From an uncultured Prevotella sp. (GTDB taxonomy: Bacteria > Bacteroidota > Bacteroidia > Bacteroidales > Bacteroidaceae): a stretch of DNA of 17,145 nucleotides. The stretch is from the NCBI GenBank assembly GCA_934120735.1, contig CAKOVA010000039.1:1-17145 (forward strand). The letters are read 5' to 3'. Position numbers and translations under genes: made by a program. Of the stretch, positions 1-7,988 are shown piece by piece; position 1 is the first letter of the stretch; every line of letters begins with the position of its first letter. The notes beneath the pieces are model-generated. The model saw nothing but the letters and a program-made list of their open reading frames with translations. It was not told the origin of the DNA and searched no databases.

Positions 1-5
1 CCAAT

Positions 6-37
6 AACCCTTATATGCTGCCAGACATATAAGGGTT
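6..37. terminator. Perfect 12-bp hairpin, probable terminator of an off-window gene
   Basis: Arms AACCCTTATATG (6-17) and CATATAAGGGTT (26-37) are perfect reverse complements around an 8-nt loop. A T-rich stretch (GTTTGTT) follows on the plus strand, which fits a rho-independent terminator for a plus-strand gene ending just left of the window. The U-tract is interrupted and the upstream gene is not visible, so the direction is inferred. Confidence 0.55.
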
Positions 38-115
38 GTTTGTTAGTGTGAAAGACGGCTAATATTGGATGGTTACATTGATAATATCCTGTGTGTCAGC
101 GAACTACGAAAAAAG

Positions 116-175
116 CTCATGCTTGGCGTATTTGCAAGCAAACCTGTGTTCGTTTGCAAATAAGCCAAGCATGAG
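116..175. repeat. Long imperfect inverted repeat in a non-coding stretch
   Basis: The left arm starts CTCATGCTTGGC (116-127) and the right arm ends GCCAAGCATGAG (164-175). After one mismatch the pairing continues through TATTTGCAA against TTGCAAATA, giving a stem of about 22 bp. A competing inner pairing GCAAAC/GTTTGC is possible. No T-tract follows on either strand, so it does not look like a simple terminator. The whole interval 1-291 carries no convincing gene. This element could be a structured RNA, a processing site or a small dispersed palindrome. Confidence 0.5.
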
Positions 176-244
176 AAGATTTGTTGTCAAGAAAATTCAC
201 AAAGATAAACCTACACGAAACTATGTAGTTCAACGTGAATGTGA

Positions 245-285
245 AATGGCAGTCTGGGCTTGAAAACCTGAAACAGACTGCCATT
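245..285 (-). terminator. Hairpin terminator of the OPT transporter gene
   Basis: AATGGCAGTCTG (245-256) and CAGACTGCCATT (274-285) form a perfect 12-bp stem with a 17-nt loop. It begins seven bases beyond the transporter stop codon on the minus strand and is followed there by the modestly T-rich TTCACATTC. Position and stability support a terminator, although the U-tract is weak. Confidence 0.6.
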
Positions 286-291
286 CAATGT

Positions 292-2292
292 TTAAGCCTT
301 ACTCTTGTCGCGTGTTGCCAGGATGAAATAGCTAATCAATAGCAGGTAAGCGGCCAGTGAAAGCAATTCGGACAAGGGGTTGGCAAGCCAGTCGGGATTG
401 ATGGGATTGAAGCCCGTAAAGCGTAGCAACGCGCTCAAAACGCCCATCAACGCACCGCCGGCGATGAAGCCGCTGGCCAGCAGCGTACCCTTCTCTTCGC
501 GCTGTTTGTTTACCTCATTGTTTTTGCTGCGTGTGGTGACAAACCAGTGAATGGCGCCACCGATGAGGAGGGGCGTGTTGAGTTCCAACGGAATGAACAT
601 ACCCAATGCAAATGCCAGTGCGGGAATTTTGAGCAAAGTGAGGATGATGGCCAGCAAAGCACCTATGCCGTATAAGATCCAAGGTGCGCCCGCACCATTC
701 ATCAAGGGCTCGATGACGGCTGCCATGGCATTGGCTTGCGGTGCCACCAGATGCCCTTGTTGTGCCGGATCGAAGCCGTAAGTCTGATTGAGCAGCATCA
801 TCACGCCGCCCACGGTTGCAGCACTCACCAGGGTCCCCAAGAACTTCCAAGTTTCTTGTTTGGCTGGTGTCGTTCCCAACCAATAGCCAATCTTCAGGTC
901 AGTGACAAACGCACCGGCCATGGAGAGAGCGGTACACACCACGCCTCCCATGATTAAAGCGGCTACCATGCCCTCCGGACCGTTGAGTCCTACGGCTGCC
1001 ATCACCACGCTGGCCAGGATAAGTGTCATCAAGGTCATGCCCGATACCGGGTTGCTGCCTACGATGGCAATGGCATTGGCTGCAACGGTGGTAAACAAAA
1101 AGGCAATAATGGCCACTAAAAGAATGGCAATCAGCGCATGCGTAAAATTGTGCATCACGCCCAAAAGGAAGAATACGAAGGTGATGAGAATGGCAGCGAT
1201 GGAGCCGATGGCAATGACCCGGAACGAGATGTCCCTGCGTGTGCGTATCTCTTCTTTCGTCACCTCACCTTTGCCTTTCATCTCCTGAGCCGCTAGTCCG
1301 ACCGCACTTTTGATGATGCCCCAGCTATTGATGATGCCAATGATGCCCGCCATGGCGATGCCACCGATACCGATGCTCTTGCCGTAAGTGGTGAAAATCA
1401 GCTCGGGAGACATCTCGCCAACCGTCATGGTGAGGTTGGTTCCACCGATGTTTAAGATGGTATCGCCAAACAATAGTGACAGTCCCGGCACGATGAGCCA
1501 CCAAACGGCTAACGAACCCATACAGATGATAAAGGTATATTTCAGTCCGATGATGTAGCCAAGACCCATCACGGCTGCGCCAGTGTTTACCTTGAAAACC
1601 AGTTTTGCTTGGTCGGCCAGCTGCTGACCCAAGCCGAAAACGCGGGTGGTGAAGTTCTCGTTCCACCATCCAAAGGTGGCTACGATGAAGTCATAAAGTC
1701 CACCAACCAGTCCGGCCATGAGCAGTGGCTTGGCTTGCGACCCGCCTTTGGCACCGCTTACGAGCACTTGCGTGGTGGCAGTGGCTTCTGGGAATGGATA
1801 TTTGCCATGCATGTCGCTCACGAAATATTTGCGGAAAGGAATCAGAAATAGAATGCCGATGACTCCTCCCAGCGCCGAACTCATGAAAATTTTCATGAAC
1901 GACGCGCTCATTTCGGGATACTTAGCTTGAAGAATGTAAATGGCGGGCAGGGTGAAAATGGCTCCAGCCACCACCGCACCCGAGCAGGCTCCGATGCTCT
2001 GAATAATCACATTTTCGCCAAGAGCTTTGTTACGCTTGGCGGCTGTTGATACGCCTACGGCGATGATGGCAATAGGGATGGCTGCCTCAAACACCTGTCC
2101 TACCTTCAAACCCAGATAGGCTGCGGCTGCTGAGAACAGCATTGCCATGAGGATACCCCATGTCACTGACCACGCATTGACCTCGGGGTAGGTTTGGTTT
2201 GCGTGCATGATGGGTTGATACTCTTCTCCTTCTTTCAGTTCCCTGAAAGCATTTTCAGGTAATTGCACTGACTCTTTTTGCTTGTTTTCCAT
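292..2292 (-). CDS. OPT-family oligopeptide transporter
   Basis: This is a polytopic inner-membrane protein of 666 residues. It resembles the bacterial branch of the oligopeptide transporter (OPT) family, proton-coupled importers of small peptides or metal chelates; the substrate here cannot be told from sequence. After a short hydrophilic N-terminus the chain is a succession of Gly/Ala-rich hydrophobic segments. An early segment contains YLGLKVGQVFEAAIPIAI, typical of the family's first membrane helices. A later loop holds SDMHGKYPFPEATATTQVL, matching the conserved PFPEA-type signature. Length agrees with bacterial members. An in-frame TTG at 2319 would extend it by nine residues, but that codon lies inside the promoter -7 element (2317-2324), so I take the ATG at 2292. 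The gene is monocistronic, with its own promoter and terminator. Confidence 0.9.
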   Translation of the reverse strand: MENKQKESVQLPENAFRELKEGEEYQPIMHANQTYPEVNAWSVTWGILMAMLFSAAAAYLGLKVGQVFEAAIPIAIIAVGVSTAAKRNKALGENVIIQSIGACSGAVVAGAIFTLPAIYILQAKYPEMSASFMKIFMSSALGGVIGILFLIPFRKYFVSDMHGKYPFPEATATTQVLVSGAKGGSQAKPLLMAGLVGGLYDFIVATFGWWNENFTTRVFGLGQQLADQAKLVFKVNTGAAVMGLGYIIGLKYTFIICMGSLAVWWLIVPGLSLLFGDTILNIGGTNLTMTVGEMSPELIFTTYGKSIGIGGIAMAGIIGIINSWGIIKSAVGLAAQEMKGKGEVTKEEIRTRRDISFRVIAIGSIAAILITFVFFLLGVMHNFTHALIAILLVAIIAFLFTTVAANAIAIVGSNPVSGMTLMTLILASVVMAAVGLNGPEGMVAALIMGGVVCTALSMAGAFVTDLKIGYWLGTTPAKQETWKFLGTLVSAATVGGVMMLLNQTYGFDPAQQGHLVAPQANAMAAVIEPLMNGAGAPWILYGIGALLAIILTLLKIPALAFALGMFIPLELNTPLLIGGAIHWFVTTRSKNNEVNKQREEKGTLLASGFIAGGALMGVLSALLRFTGFNPINPDWLANPLSELLSLAAYLLLISYFILATRDKSKA

Positions 2293-2316
2293 AAGTAATA
2301 TTTGTGTTTTTGCGGA

Positions 2317-2347
2317 CAAAGATATACTAAATCAATAAGATGGCAAA
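2317..2347 (-). promoter_or_regulatory. Bacteroidetes-type promoter for the OPT transporter
   Basis: Read on the minus strand there is TTTG (2347-2344, preceded by another T), a 19-nt spacer, then TATCTTTG (2324-2317). This matches the Bacteroidetes primary sigma consensus TTTG-N19-21-TAnnTTTG. Transcription should begin near 2311, giving a leader of about 20 nt before the ATG at 2292. Confidence 0.8.
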
Positions 2348-2447
2348 ACGAATTGTAAGATTTTATTCCACTTTGTCACTATTGCTGTAGAGTGGTGTGG
2401 AATGTAAAAAGATGAACGCCGATGGGCGATAGTTGAACTATTTTTTA

Positions 2448-2455
2448 TACATTTG
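2448..2455 (+). promoter_or_regulatory. Probable -7 element of the dnaB promoter
   Basis: TACATTTG fits the TAnnTTTG -7 consensus and lies 38 bp before the dnaB ATG. No TTTG is present 19-21 nt upstream, so only half of the promoter is recognisable. The position in a divergent gap supports it. Confidence 0.45.
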
Positions 2456-2492
2456 CATTCCCAAGTTGGTAAAACAATAAAATACTTCATAC

Positions 2493-3998
2493 ATGGCCAC
2501 TACCAAAAATAAGCGTCCGGCACCGATAGACAACTCTTATGCACATGTTCAGCCACAAGCAACAGACGTAGAACGAGTTGTATTGGGTGCACTGATGATC
2601 GACAAAGACGCTTTTTCCATCATTTCGGAGATTCTTCGTCCTGAGTCATTTTACGAGCCAAGGCACCAGAAGATTTTTCATGCCATCCAGTCGTTGACGA
2701 TGGAGGAGAAGCCGGTTGACATCATCACCGTGACCGATCAGCTGAAAAGAGAGGGAACGTTGGATGAGATAGGAGGTGCTGCTTATGTGGTGGAGCTTAG
2801 TGCACAGGTTGCATCATCAGCCAACATTGAGTATCATGCCAAAATACTTTCGCAGAAATCGTTGGCGCGTCAGTTGATTTCTTATGCCAGTGTCATTGAA
2901 ACCAAGGCGTTTGATGAGTCGCAGGATATAGATGAACTGATGCAAGAAGCCGAAAGTGACCTCTTTACGTTGTCGCAAACCAACATGAAGAAGGATTATA
3001 CGCAAATTGATCCTGTGATAGCCCAAGCAACGGAAATCCTGCAAAAGGCATCCGCTAACACAGGTGATTTGACGGGAATACCTTCTGGATATACTAAATT
3101 GGATGGCATTACAAGTGGCTGGCAGAAGTCTGACTTGGTGATTATTGCGGGTCGTCCGGCCATGGGAAAAACGTCGTTTGCACTCTCCATTGCCAAGAAT
3201 ATCGCTGTAGATCATCATGAACCTATTGCCTTTTTCTCACTGGAAATGAACAATGTACAGTTGGTCAATCGCTTGATATCCAATACTTGTGAGATTGCGG
3301 GCAACAAGATTCTGAGTGGACAATTGACTGCTGATGAATGGAAACGTTTTGATACGAAAGTGAGAAACCTGATGGGTACACCTATTTATATTGATGACAC
3401 GCCCGGACTGAGTATCTTTGAGCTAAGAACCAAGGCGCGTAGGCTGGTCAGAGAGAAAGGCGTAAAGATTATCATGATAGACTATTTGCAGCTGATGAAT
3501 GCAAATGGCATGCGGTTTGGCAACCGTCAGGAGGAGGTTTCTACCATCTCCCGCTCGTTGAAAGGACTGGCCAAAGAGCTTGATATCCCAGTGCTGGCTC
3601 TGTCACAGTTGAGCCGTAACGTGGAGAATCGTGATGGATTGGAGGGAAAACGACCGCAGTTGAGCGACCTTCGCGAGTCGGGTGCTATCGAACAGGATGC
3701 CGACTTGGTGCTGTTTGTGCACAGGCCGGAGTATTATCGGTTGTATGAAGACAACAATGGGGTGGACTTACGAGGTAAAGCTCAAATCATCATAGCCAAG
3801 CATCGTAAAGGTGCGACGGGCGATGTGCTGCTTAATTTCCGTGGCGAGTATACGCGTTTCGAGAACTTGGACGAAGGTTATTCGATGCCAATTCCAGAAG
3901 GTGGCGAGTTTATGGAGTCGCGTCTTAATGGAGGTTTTCCACCCCCAGAACCCACACCTTTAGGAGATTTGCCTCCAGCAGAGCCTGTTCCGTTTTGA
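2493..3998 (+). CDS. dnaB: Replicative DNA helicase DnaB
   Basis: Hexameric 5'-3' helicase that unwinds the chromosome ahead of the replisome and recruits primase. The N-terminal DnaB domain covers about residues 20-125, starting at TDVERVVLGALMIDKDAF. A linker follows, then the RecA-like motor domain from about 190. Walker A is GRPAMGKTS (220-228, Lys226). Walker B is IIMIDYLQLM with Asp330. The LALSQLSR motif (368-375) and SDLRESGAIEQDADLVLFV are standard for the family. At 501 residues it is full length with no intein, although DnaB is a common intein host. The last 20 residues form a proline-rich acidic tail containing PPPEPTPLGDLPPAEP, of unknown role. The ATG at 2493 follows an A-rich leader without a Shine-Dalgarno. 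The TPR gene 67 bp downstream has no clear promoter of its own and is probably cotranscribed. Confidence 0.97.
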   Translation: MATTKNKRPAPIDNSYAHVQPQATDVERVVLGALMIDKDAFSIISEILRPESFYEPRHQKIFHAIQSLTMEEKPVDIITVTDQLKREGTLDEIGGAAYVVELSAQVASSANIEYHAKILSQKSLARQLISYASVIETKAFDESQDIDELMQEAESDLFTLSQTNMKKDYTQIDPVIAQATEILQKASANTGDLTGIPSGYTKLDGITSGWQKSDLVIIAGRPAMGKTSFALSIAKNIAVDHHEPIAFFSLEMNNVQLVNRLISNTCEIAGNKILSGQLTADEWKRFDTKVRNLMGTPIYIDDTPGLSIFELRTKARRLVREKGVKIIMIDYLQLMNANGMRFGNRQEEVSTISRSLKGLAKELDIPVLALSQLSRNVENRDGLEGKRPQLSDLRESGAIEQDADLVLFVHRPEYYRLYEDNNGVDLRGKAQIIIAKHRKGATGDVLLNFRGEYTRFENLDEGYSMPIPEGGEFMESRLNGGFPPPEPTPLGDLPPAEPVPF

Positions 3999-4065
3999 TG
4001 AATGGACACTTTTCTCAATGAATACGATAGAGATTTTGGTATAAAATAGTGAAAAATAGACTGTT

Positions 4066-4806
4066 ATGAGGGATTTTATCAGCATGTTGAGATGTACTTT
4101 AGATGCCTTTTCTTTCAGGGAAAAGGCGTGCATCTTGTCTGTTTCAGTGCTTTCTTTCTTGTCTCTTTTGCCTTTAAATGGCTTTGCACAACAGCGTGAA
4201 GTGTTGCGTGACAGTTTGAAGAAGGCCACCGAAGCCTTGGAATATCATCCTGATAGTGTGGACTTGCGGTTGAAAAAAGCTGCGTGGAATTTACAATTAG
4301 AGCAGTGGCAGTATGCTAAAGACGAGTATGATAGGGTGCTAAGTAAGGATCAGCACAACATCGCTGCCTTGTATTATCGGGCTTTCGCCAATCAAAAATT
4401 GGGGAGATATAATTTTGCTCGACTTGATTATGAGAATCTATTGCAAAGGATTCCCGGACATTTTTCTGCGCTCTTGGGTCTGGCTTTGCTCAATCAGAAA
4501 GACAAACACCATACGGAAGCACTTAATCAGATTAACCTGTTGGTGAGTCAACATGCCGACAGTGCGGTGGCTTATGCCGCTCGTGCGGGAATTGAAGTAG
4601 AGCAGGGGATGCTTGAGTTGGGCGAATACGATTATTCAGAGGCCATCAAAAGGGATCAGAATAATACCGATTATTTGTTGAACAGAGCAGAACTGCGCAT
4701 TCAATTGGGTAAAACTGAAAAGGCAAGAGAAGATCTTGACCGTCTTGTGTCATTAGGTGTTCCGCGCCCAGCTCTCAAGAATTGGTATAGAAGGCTGAAA
4801 CAATAA
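4066..4806 (+). CDS. Secreted tetratricopeptide-repeat protein
   Basis: A 246-residue protein of unknown specific function. The N-terminus has a positively charged stretch (RCTLDAFSFREK) and a hydrophobic core ILSVSVLSFLSLLPLNGFA. It ends in an Ala-Gln-Gln cleavage-like site near residue 41, so export to the periplasm is likely. The mature part is a series of helical repeats with TPR spacing. Clear repeats lie around 70-105 (AALYYRAFANQKLGRYNFA), 145-180 and 180-215 (DYLLNRAELRIQLGKTEKA). Such solenoids mediate protein-protein contacts. The start is uncertain: ATG at 4066 gives a long n-region and the in-frame ATG at 4084 is an alternative. It follows dnaB on the same strand with a 67-bp gap lacking a terminator, so cotranscription is likely without implying a replication role. 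No clear terminator was found in the 71 bp between it and the convergent kinase gene. Confidence 0.85.
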   Translation: MRDFISMLRCTLDAFSFREKACILSVSVLSFLSLLPLNGFAQQREVLRDSLKKATEALEYHPDSVDLRLKKAAWNLQLEQWQYAKDEYDRVLSKDQHNIAALYYRAFANQKLGRYNFARLDYENLLQRIPGHFSALLGLALLNQKDKHHTEALNQINLLVSQHADSAVAYAARAGIEVEQGMLELGEYDYSEAIKRDQNNTDYLLNRAELRIQLGKTEKAREDLDRLVSLGVPRPALKNWYRRLKQ

Positions 4807-4877
4807 TTCTGAAAACACCACGCCCTAACAATCGCAATCCCTTATTCTATCTCTTTTAAGGCATGGCCGTGCTGGTG

Positions 4878-5504
4878 CTATTTCACGTCAAGTGGGAACA
4901 AACCATACAGTCGGTCGTCAATCATATCTGTAATTTCCTTGAAATCTTGTGGATTTTCTTTGAAATGAAGACGGTCGCCATCAACAATCATGAGGTTCCC
5001 TTTGTATGTGCTAATCCAATTTTCGTAGAGCGTGTTGAGCCCCTGTAAGTAGTCTATTCGGATGGATTTCTCAAATTCGCGACCACGTTTTTGAATATGA
5101 GAAACCAGGTTTGGAATCCCTGAACGAATGTAAATCAAGAGATCTGGCAACTTCACGAGCGACATCATGAGGTTGAAAAGGTCTGTATAGTTGTCAAAGT
5201 CGCGGTCGCTCATCATACCCATGCTGTGCAAGTTGGGTGCGAAGATGCAGGCATCTTCAAAGATGGTGCGGTCTTGAATAATGGTATCGTGGCTCTTGCT
5301 GATGGCGACTACGTCTCTGAATCGCTTGTTGAGAAAGTAGATTTGCAGGTTGAACGACCATCGTGTCATGTCGGCATAGAAATCGTCCAGATACGGATTG
5401 TTGTCTACTGGTTCAAATTGTGGTATCCAATTATATCGTTTGGCAAGCATGGTAGTGAGGGTTGTCTTGCCGCTTCCTATGTTTCCAGCTATGGCTATGT
5501 GCAT
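4878..5504 (-). CDS. Deoxynucleoside kinase (downstream paralog of a tandem pair)
   Basis: A 208-residue cytosolic kinase of the dNK family (dCK/dGK/dAK-like), phosphorylating a deoxynucleoside to its monophosphate in the salvage pathway. The P-loop is GNIGSGKTT (7-15). The probable catalytic-base motif is EPV (Glu31). The DRS-type motif appears as QDRT (77-80) and the LID-like basic segment as QKRGREFEKS (138-147). All are intact and length is normal. Substrate preference cannot be read from sequence. It is about 55% identical by eye to the gene immediately upstream on the same strand, with no gaps over the first 160 residues. The 66-bp spacer has no terminator, so the two are probably one operon driven from the promoter at 6293-6324. 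Tandem dAK/dGK genes of Lactobacillus encode heterodimers, a possible precedent. Confidence 0.9.
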   Translation of the reverse strand: MHIAIAGNIGSGKTTLTTMLAKRYNWIPQFEPVDNNPYLDDFYADMTRWSFNLQIYFLNKRFRDVVAISKSHDTIIQDRTIFEDACIFAPNLHSMGMMSDRDFDNYTDLFNLMMSLVKLPDLLIYIRSGIPNLVSHIQKRGREFEKSIRIDYLQGLNTLYENWISTYKGNLMIVDGDRLHFKENPQDFKEITDMIDDRLYGLFPLDVK

Positions 5505-5570
5505 GATGAATGTGTTTTTGTTGTGTGAATAGAGTAATTGTTGATATGTTGAAAAGACGCTGCGTTGTGA

Positions 5571-6194
5571 TTACAGATTGCCAAAGAGGCCGAACAGTTG
5601 CGCGTCTATCTTGTCGATGATTCCTGAAAAGTCTTTCGGATTGTGCTCAAAGTCAAGTGCATCCGCCTCAATGATGAGCTTTTTTCCTTGGTATTTGTTG
5701 AGAATAAAATCTTCGTAACGTTCGTTCAGGTTGGTGAGATACTCCAGTGGAATGGCCTGTTCGTAGTCTCTTCCGCGCTTTTGGATGTGTCCAACCAGGT
5801 TAGGAACAGATGAACGAAGGTAAATCATGAGGTCAGGAAGTTTGACAGCCATCATCATAGCCTCAAACAGTTCCATGTATGTATTGAAATCTCTGTCAGA
5901 CAAATGCCCCATATCTCGATTGTTGGCGGCAAAAACATATACCCCTTCGTATATCGAACGGTCTTGTACGATGGTTTCTTTCGATTGAGCTATATCCAGT
6001 AAATCATGAAAACGTTGCTTCAAGAAGTAAACCTCAAGGTTGAAAGCCCATCGTTCAATAGACCGATAGTAGTCGTCCAAGTATGGATTAACGTCTACCG
6101 ATTCCAATTTAGGCGTCCACCCATAATGTTTAACCAACATGTTTGTGAGGGTTGTTTTGCCACTTCCTATGTTTCCTGCGATGGCTATATGCAC
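5571..6194 (-). CDS. Deoxynucleoside kinase (upstream paralog of a tandem pair)
   Basis: A 207-residue dNK-family kinase and the first gene of the pair. It has P-loop GNIGSGKTT (7-15), ESV at the catalytic-base position (Glu31), the classical DRS motif in QDRSIYE (77-83) and the LID segment QKRGRDYEQA. It differs from its neighbour at likely substrate-pocket positions: Pro32 is Ser, DRT is DRS, and the segment after the motif is EGVYVF instead of EDACIF. Different deoxynucleoside preference is therefore plausible. The start is GTG at 6194. No ATG lies upstream before an in-frame stop at 6222-6224, and the paralog begins at exactly the same aligned residue (MHIAIAGNIG), which supports GTG. A canonical promoter about 100 bp upstream should transcribe both genes. 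Confidence 0.9.
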   Translation of the reverse strand: MHIAIAGNIGSGKTTLTNMLVKHYGWTPKLESVDVNPYLDDYYRSIERWAFNLEVYFLKQRFHDLLDIAQSKETIVQDRSIYEGVYVFAANNRDMGHLSDRDFNTYMELFEAMMMAVKLPDLMIYLRSSVPNLVGHIQKRGRDYEQAIPLEYLTNLNERYEDFILNKYQGKKLIIEADALDFEHNPKDFSGIIDKIDAQLFGLFGNL

Positions 6195-6292
6195 GGTTTT
6201 TGTCTTACTAAAAGTTGATGACTAAGCAGAATGAGCAGGGCGTATTCTTTCTATTAGATTCAAAGATGCAAAGCTTTTCTGCGTTTTGCCTG

Positions 6293-6324
6293 CAAAGTTA
6301 GCCTAAACAGTGCATACTTCAAAA
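6293..6324 (-). promoter_or_regulatory. Promoter of the deoxynucleoside kinase operon
   Basis: On the minus strand TTTTG (6324-6320) is followed by 19 nt and TAACTTTG (6300-6293), a full match to the Bacteroidetes consensus. The predicted start near 6286 gives a leader of about 90 nt before the GTG at 6194. The rest of the 360-bp gap 6195-6554 shows only the element for the divergent SIMPL gene. Confidence 0.8.
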
Positions 6325-6511
6325 TATATTAGTTGGTTTTTCTTGGCCTCCGTTCATCTTTACTTTCTCCATTAGGAAGCAGCTGAAAGCCCCTCGTGTG
6401 AGATGTTTTCCTCTTTCTATTTGATGTGTTATAATGTTTTACAGAAGGTTATTTAATTCTAATTACCCGCATTTGTTGTCCCATTCACGCATGCAATTGA
6501 AATGAAAATCC

Positions 6512-6519
6512 TATATTTG
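6512..6519 (+). promoter_or_regulatory. Probable -7 element of the SIMPL-domain gene
   Basis: TATATTTG is a perfect TAnnTTTG -7 element. No TTTG is placed 19-21 nt upstream. It lies 36 bp before the ATG at 6555, so transcription should start near 6526. This argues against the GTG at 6519 as the initiation codon. Confidence 0.5.
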
Positions 6520-6554
6520 TGTCATACAGAATGATTCATCAAAAACATAAAAAT

Positions 6555-7256
6555 ATGAAAGGACAAGTTTTATCTGCGGCACTCATCGCCTTCAGTATCG
6601 TCGTTTTAGGATTTGCGATAAAGGGCGGTATCGATAACTTTGTGAATAAAGACAACAAGGTAACGGTAAAGGGATTGTCTGAAAAGGAGGTCGAGGCGGA
6701 CAAAGTGACATGGCCCATCCTGTCAAAAGAAATTGGAAACGACCTGCCACAGCTATATAAGAACATTGCCAACACACAGACAATCATCAAGAATTTCTTG
6801 CTGAGTAACGGTATATCTGAAAGCGAAATCAGCGTTAACGCACCCTCCGTGATAGATATGAATGCCAATCAATATTCCAATAACGAATCGCGTTATCGCT
6901 ACAACATTACCTCATCGATAACCGTAACCTCGAAGAAAGTGAAGTTGGTGAGGAGTATTATCGCCAAGCAAGGCAGCTTACTGAAGGAAGGAGTGGCCAT
7001 TGTGGATGGTGGATATGAGAATCCTGTGAAGTACGAGTACGTATCTTTCGCGGCGATGAAACCCAAGATGATGGAGGAAGCCATTGATAATGCAGAGAAA
7101 ACCGCTAAGCAGTTTGCTGAAAACAGTCGCAGCAAACTGAACAAGATCACCAGTGCTGATCAAGGACAGTTCTCCATTGAAAACCGTGATTCCAACACGC
7201 CTTATATCAAAAAAGTAAGAGTGGTGACCACCATTACCTATTCTTTGAAAGATTAG
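6555..7256 (+). CDS. SIMPL-domain (DUF541) protein, membrane-anchored
   Basis: A 233-residue protein whose N-terminus is a single hydrophobic segment (VLSAALIAFSIVVLGFAI, residues 5-22). That is either an uncleaved anchor or a signal peptide, placing the rest in the periplasm. The body starts at KVTVKGLSEKEVEADKVTWP, the opening of the SIMPL/DUF541 fold. It continues with the family's pattern of a helix pair (QTIIKNFLLSNGISESEISV), SSITVTSKKVKLVRSI and a C-terminal VRVVTTITYSL strand. Family members include outer-membrane and oxidative-stress-related proteins, but molecular function is largely unknown and none is assigned here. In-frame starts exist at 6519 (GTG, inside the -7 element) and 6531 (ATG). 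I prefer 6555 because it leaves a normal short n-region and an A-rich leader. It converges on mscL. Confidence 0.85.
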   Translation: MKGQVLSAALIAFSIVVLGFAIKGGIDNFVNKDNKVTVKGLSEKEVEADKVTWPILSKEIGNDLPQLYKNIANTQTIIKNFLLSNGISESEISVNAPSVIDMNANQYSNNESRYRYNITSSITVTSKKVKLVRSIIAKQGSLLKEGVAIVDGGYENPVKYEYVSFAAMKPKMMEEAIDNAEKTAKQFAENSRSKLNKITSADQGQFSIENRDSNTPYIKKVRVVTTITYSLKD

Positions 7257-7331
7257 TCGCCATTGAAGGTCACACCAGTGGGTTGACTTTCTGCGCGCCG
7301 GCCGTTGGCTTTGTGCGTGAAAGATGAAGAA

Positions 7332-7366
7332 AACAACGGATGTTTCATCTTGAAGCATCCGTTGTT
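7332..7366. terminator. Bidirectional terminator between the SIMPL gene and mscL
   Basis: AACAACGGATG (7332-7342) pairs perfectly with CATCCGTTGTT (7356-7366). The stem continues inward through a T-G wobble and TTCA/TGAA to a 3-nt loop, about 16 bp in all. It sits between two convergent genes, 75 bp after one and 70 bp after the other. A second, weaker 7-bp hairpin (TAGGTCT/AGACCTA) lies at 7376-7400, on the mscL side. Confidence 0.7.
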
Positions 7367-7436
7367 ATCGTCAGATAGGTCTGTAAAGATGATAGACCTA
7401 CCCACTTATTTCTTGTATGTGAATGAAGAATTTTGC

Positions 7437-7856
7437 TTATTTGTTCTTCAGCAAGTCACGAATCTCTGTCAAGAGTTTCTCTTCTGTTGTGGGTTCAGGT
7501 TTTGCTGGTGCAGGTTCTTCTTCATTCTTCTTGGTGAATTTCATGACTGCTTTAACGAGCAAGAATACACAGAAGGCGATAATCAAGAAATCTACAGTCT
7601 GCTGAATAAAGTTGCCATAGTTCAACGTTACGGCTTCCATGGTCTTACCATCTTCTGCGAGTTTCTCGCCCAGTTTGATACTCAAGTCTTTAAAGTTGAC
7701 ACCGCCAAGCAGAAAACCGATGGGAGGCATGATGATGTCATCCACGAGGGATGACACAATTTTACCAAAAGCACCTCCAACGATTACACCGACAGCCATG
7801 TCTACCACATTGCCACGCATGGCAAATGTTTTGAACTCATTAAAAAATTTCTTCAT
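7437..7856 (-). CDS. mscL: Large-conductance mechanosensitive channel MscL
   Basis: A 139-residue inner-membrane channel that opens under membrane tension and vents solutes during hypo-osmotic shock; the family forms pentamers. The N-terminal amphipathic helix [20 protein letters not shown] leads into TM1 (about 16-46), with the conserved [14 protein letters not shown] pore-lining stretch and the IIMPPIG loop entry. The periplasmic loop covers about 50-80. TM2 is about 82-104 ([19 protein letters not shown]). The C-terminal bundle helix is [15 protein letters not shown]. Between TM2 and this helix is a linker rich in Glu, Pro and Ala ([16 protein letters not shown], 111-126). Length is typical. 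The gene is alone on the minus strand, converging with the SIMPL gene and divergent from GAPDH. Confidence 0.97.
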   Translation of the reverse strand: MKKFFNEFKTFAMRGNVVDMAVGVIVGGAFGKIVSSLVDDIIMPPIGFLLGGVNFKDLSIKLGEKLAEDGKTMEAVTLNYGNFIQQTVDFLIIAFCVFLLVKAVMKFTKKNEEEPAPAKPEPTTEEKLLTEIRDLLKNK

Positions 7857-7988
7857 AATTATCTTTTGTTATTGTAATGATTGATATTTTGTCATGTAGA
7901 CTTGTCATTGTTCTTTTTCAATAATTATATTCTGGAAAGTTATCGAATAACAAGGCTTTTTTATATTATTTAATACATGAATCACATG

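Noticed and set aside
69..263. A 64-codon plus-strand frame in the left intergenic region
   Set aside because: It spans two hairpins, one of which is the probable transporter terminator, has no promoter or RBS, and its protein shows no recognisable pattern.
2493..3998. Intein or mobile insertion in dnaB
   Set aside because: Walker A, Walker B and the later motifs are uninterrupted and length is normal.
4807..4877. Terminator between the TPR gene and the convergent kinase gene
   Set aside because: Only a 5-bp distant pairing (CACCA/TGGTG) is visible, too weak to call.
6430..6435. TATAAT, like a sigma-70 -10 box
   Set aside because: No matching TTGACA at 17 bp, and the local promoters use the Bacteroidetes TAnnTTTG form. 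Likely chance in AT-rich DNA.
6519..6554. Longer starts (GTG 6519, ATG 6531) for the SIMPL-domain gene
   Set aside because: The GTG is inside the -7 element. The ATG at 6531 would be within a few bases of the predicted transcript start and adds a charged stretch before the membrane segment. It is not strictly excluded.
7305..7754. A 149-codon plus-strand frame over mscL
   Set aside because: It runs antisense through most of mscL and across the terminator hairpin. The minus-strand MscL protein is unmistakable.
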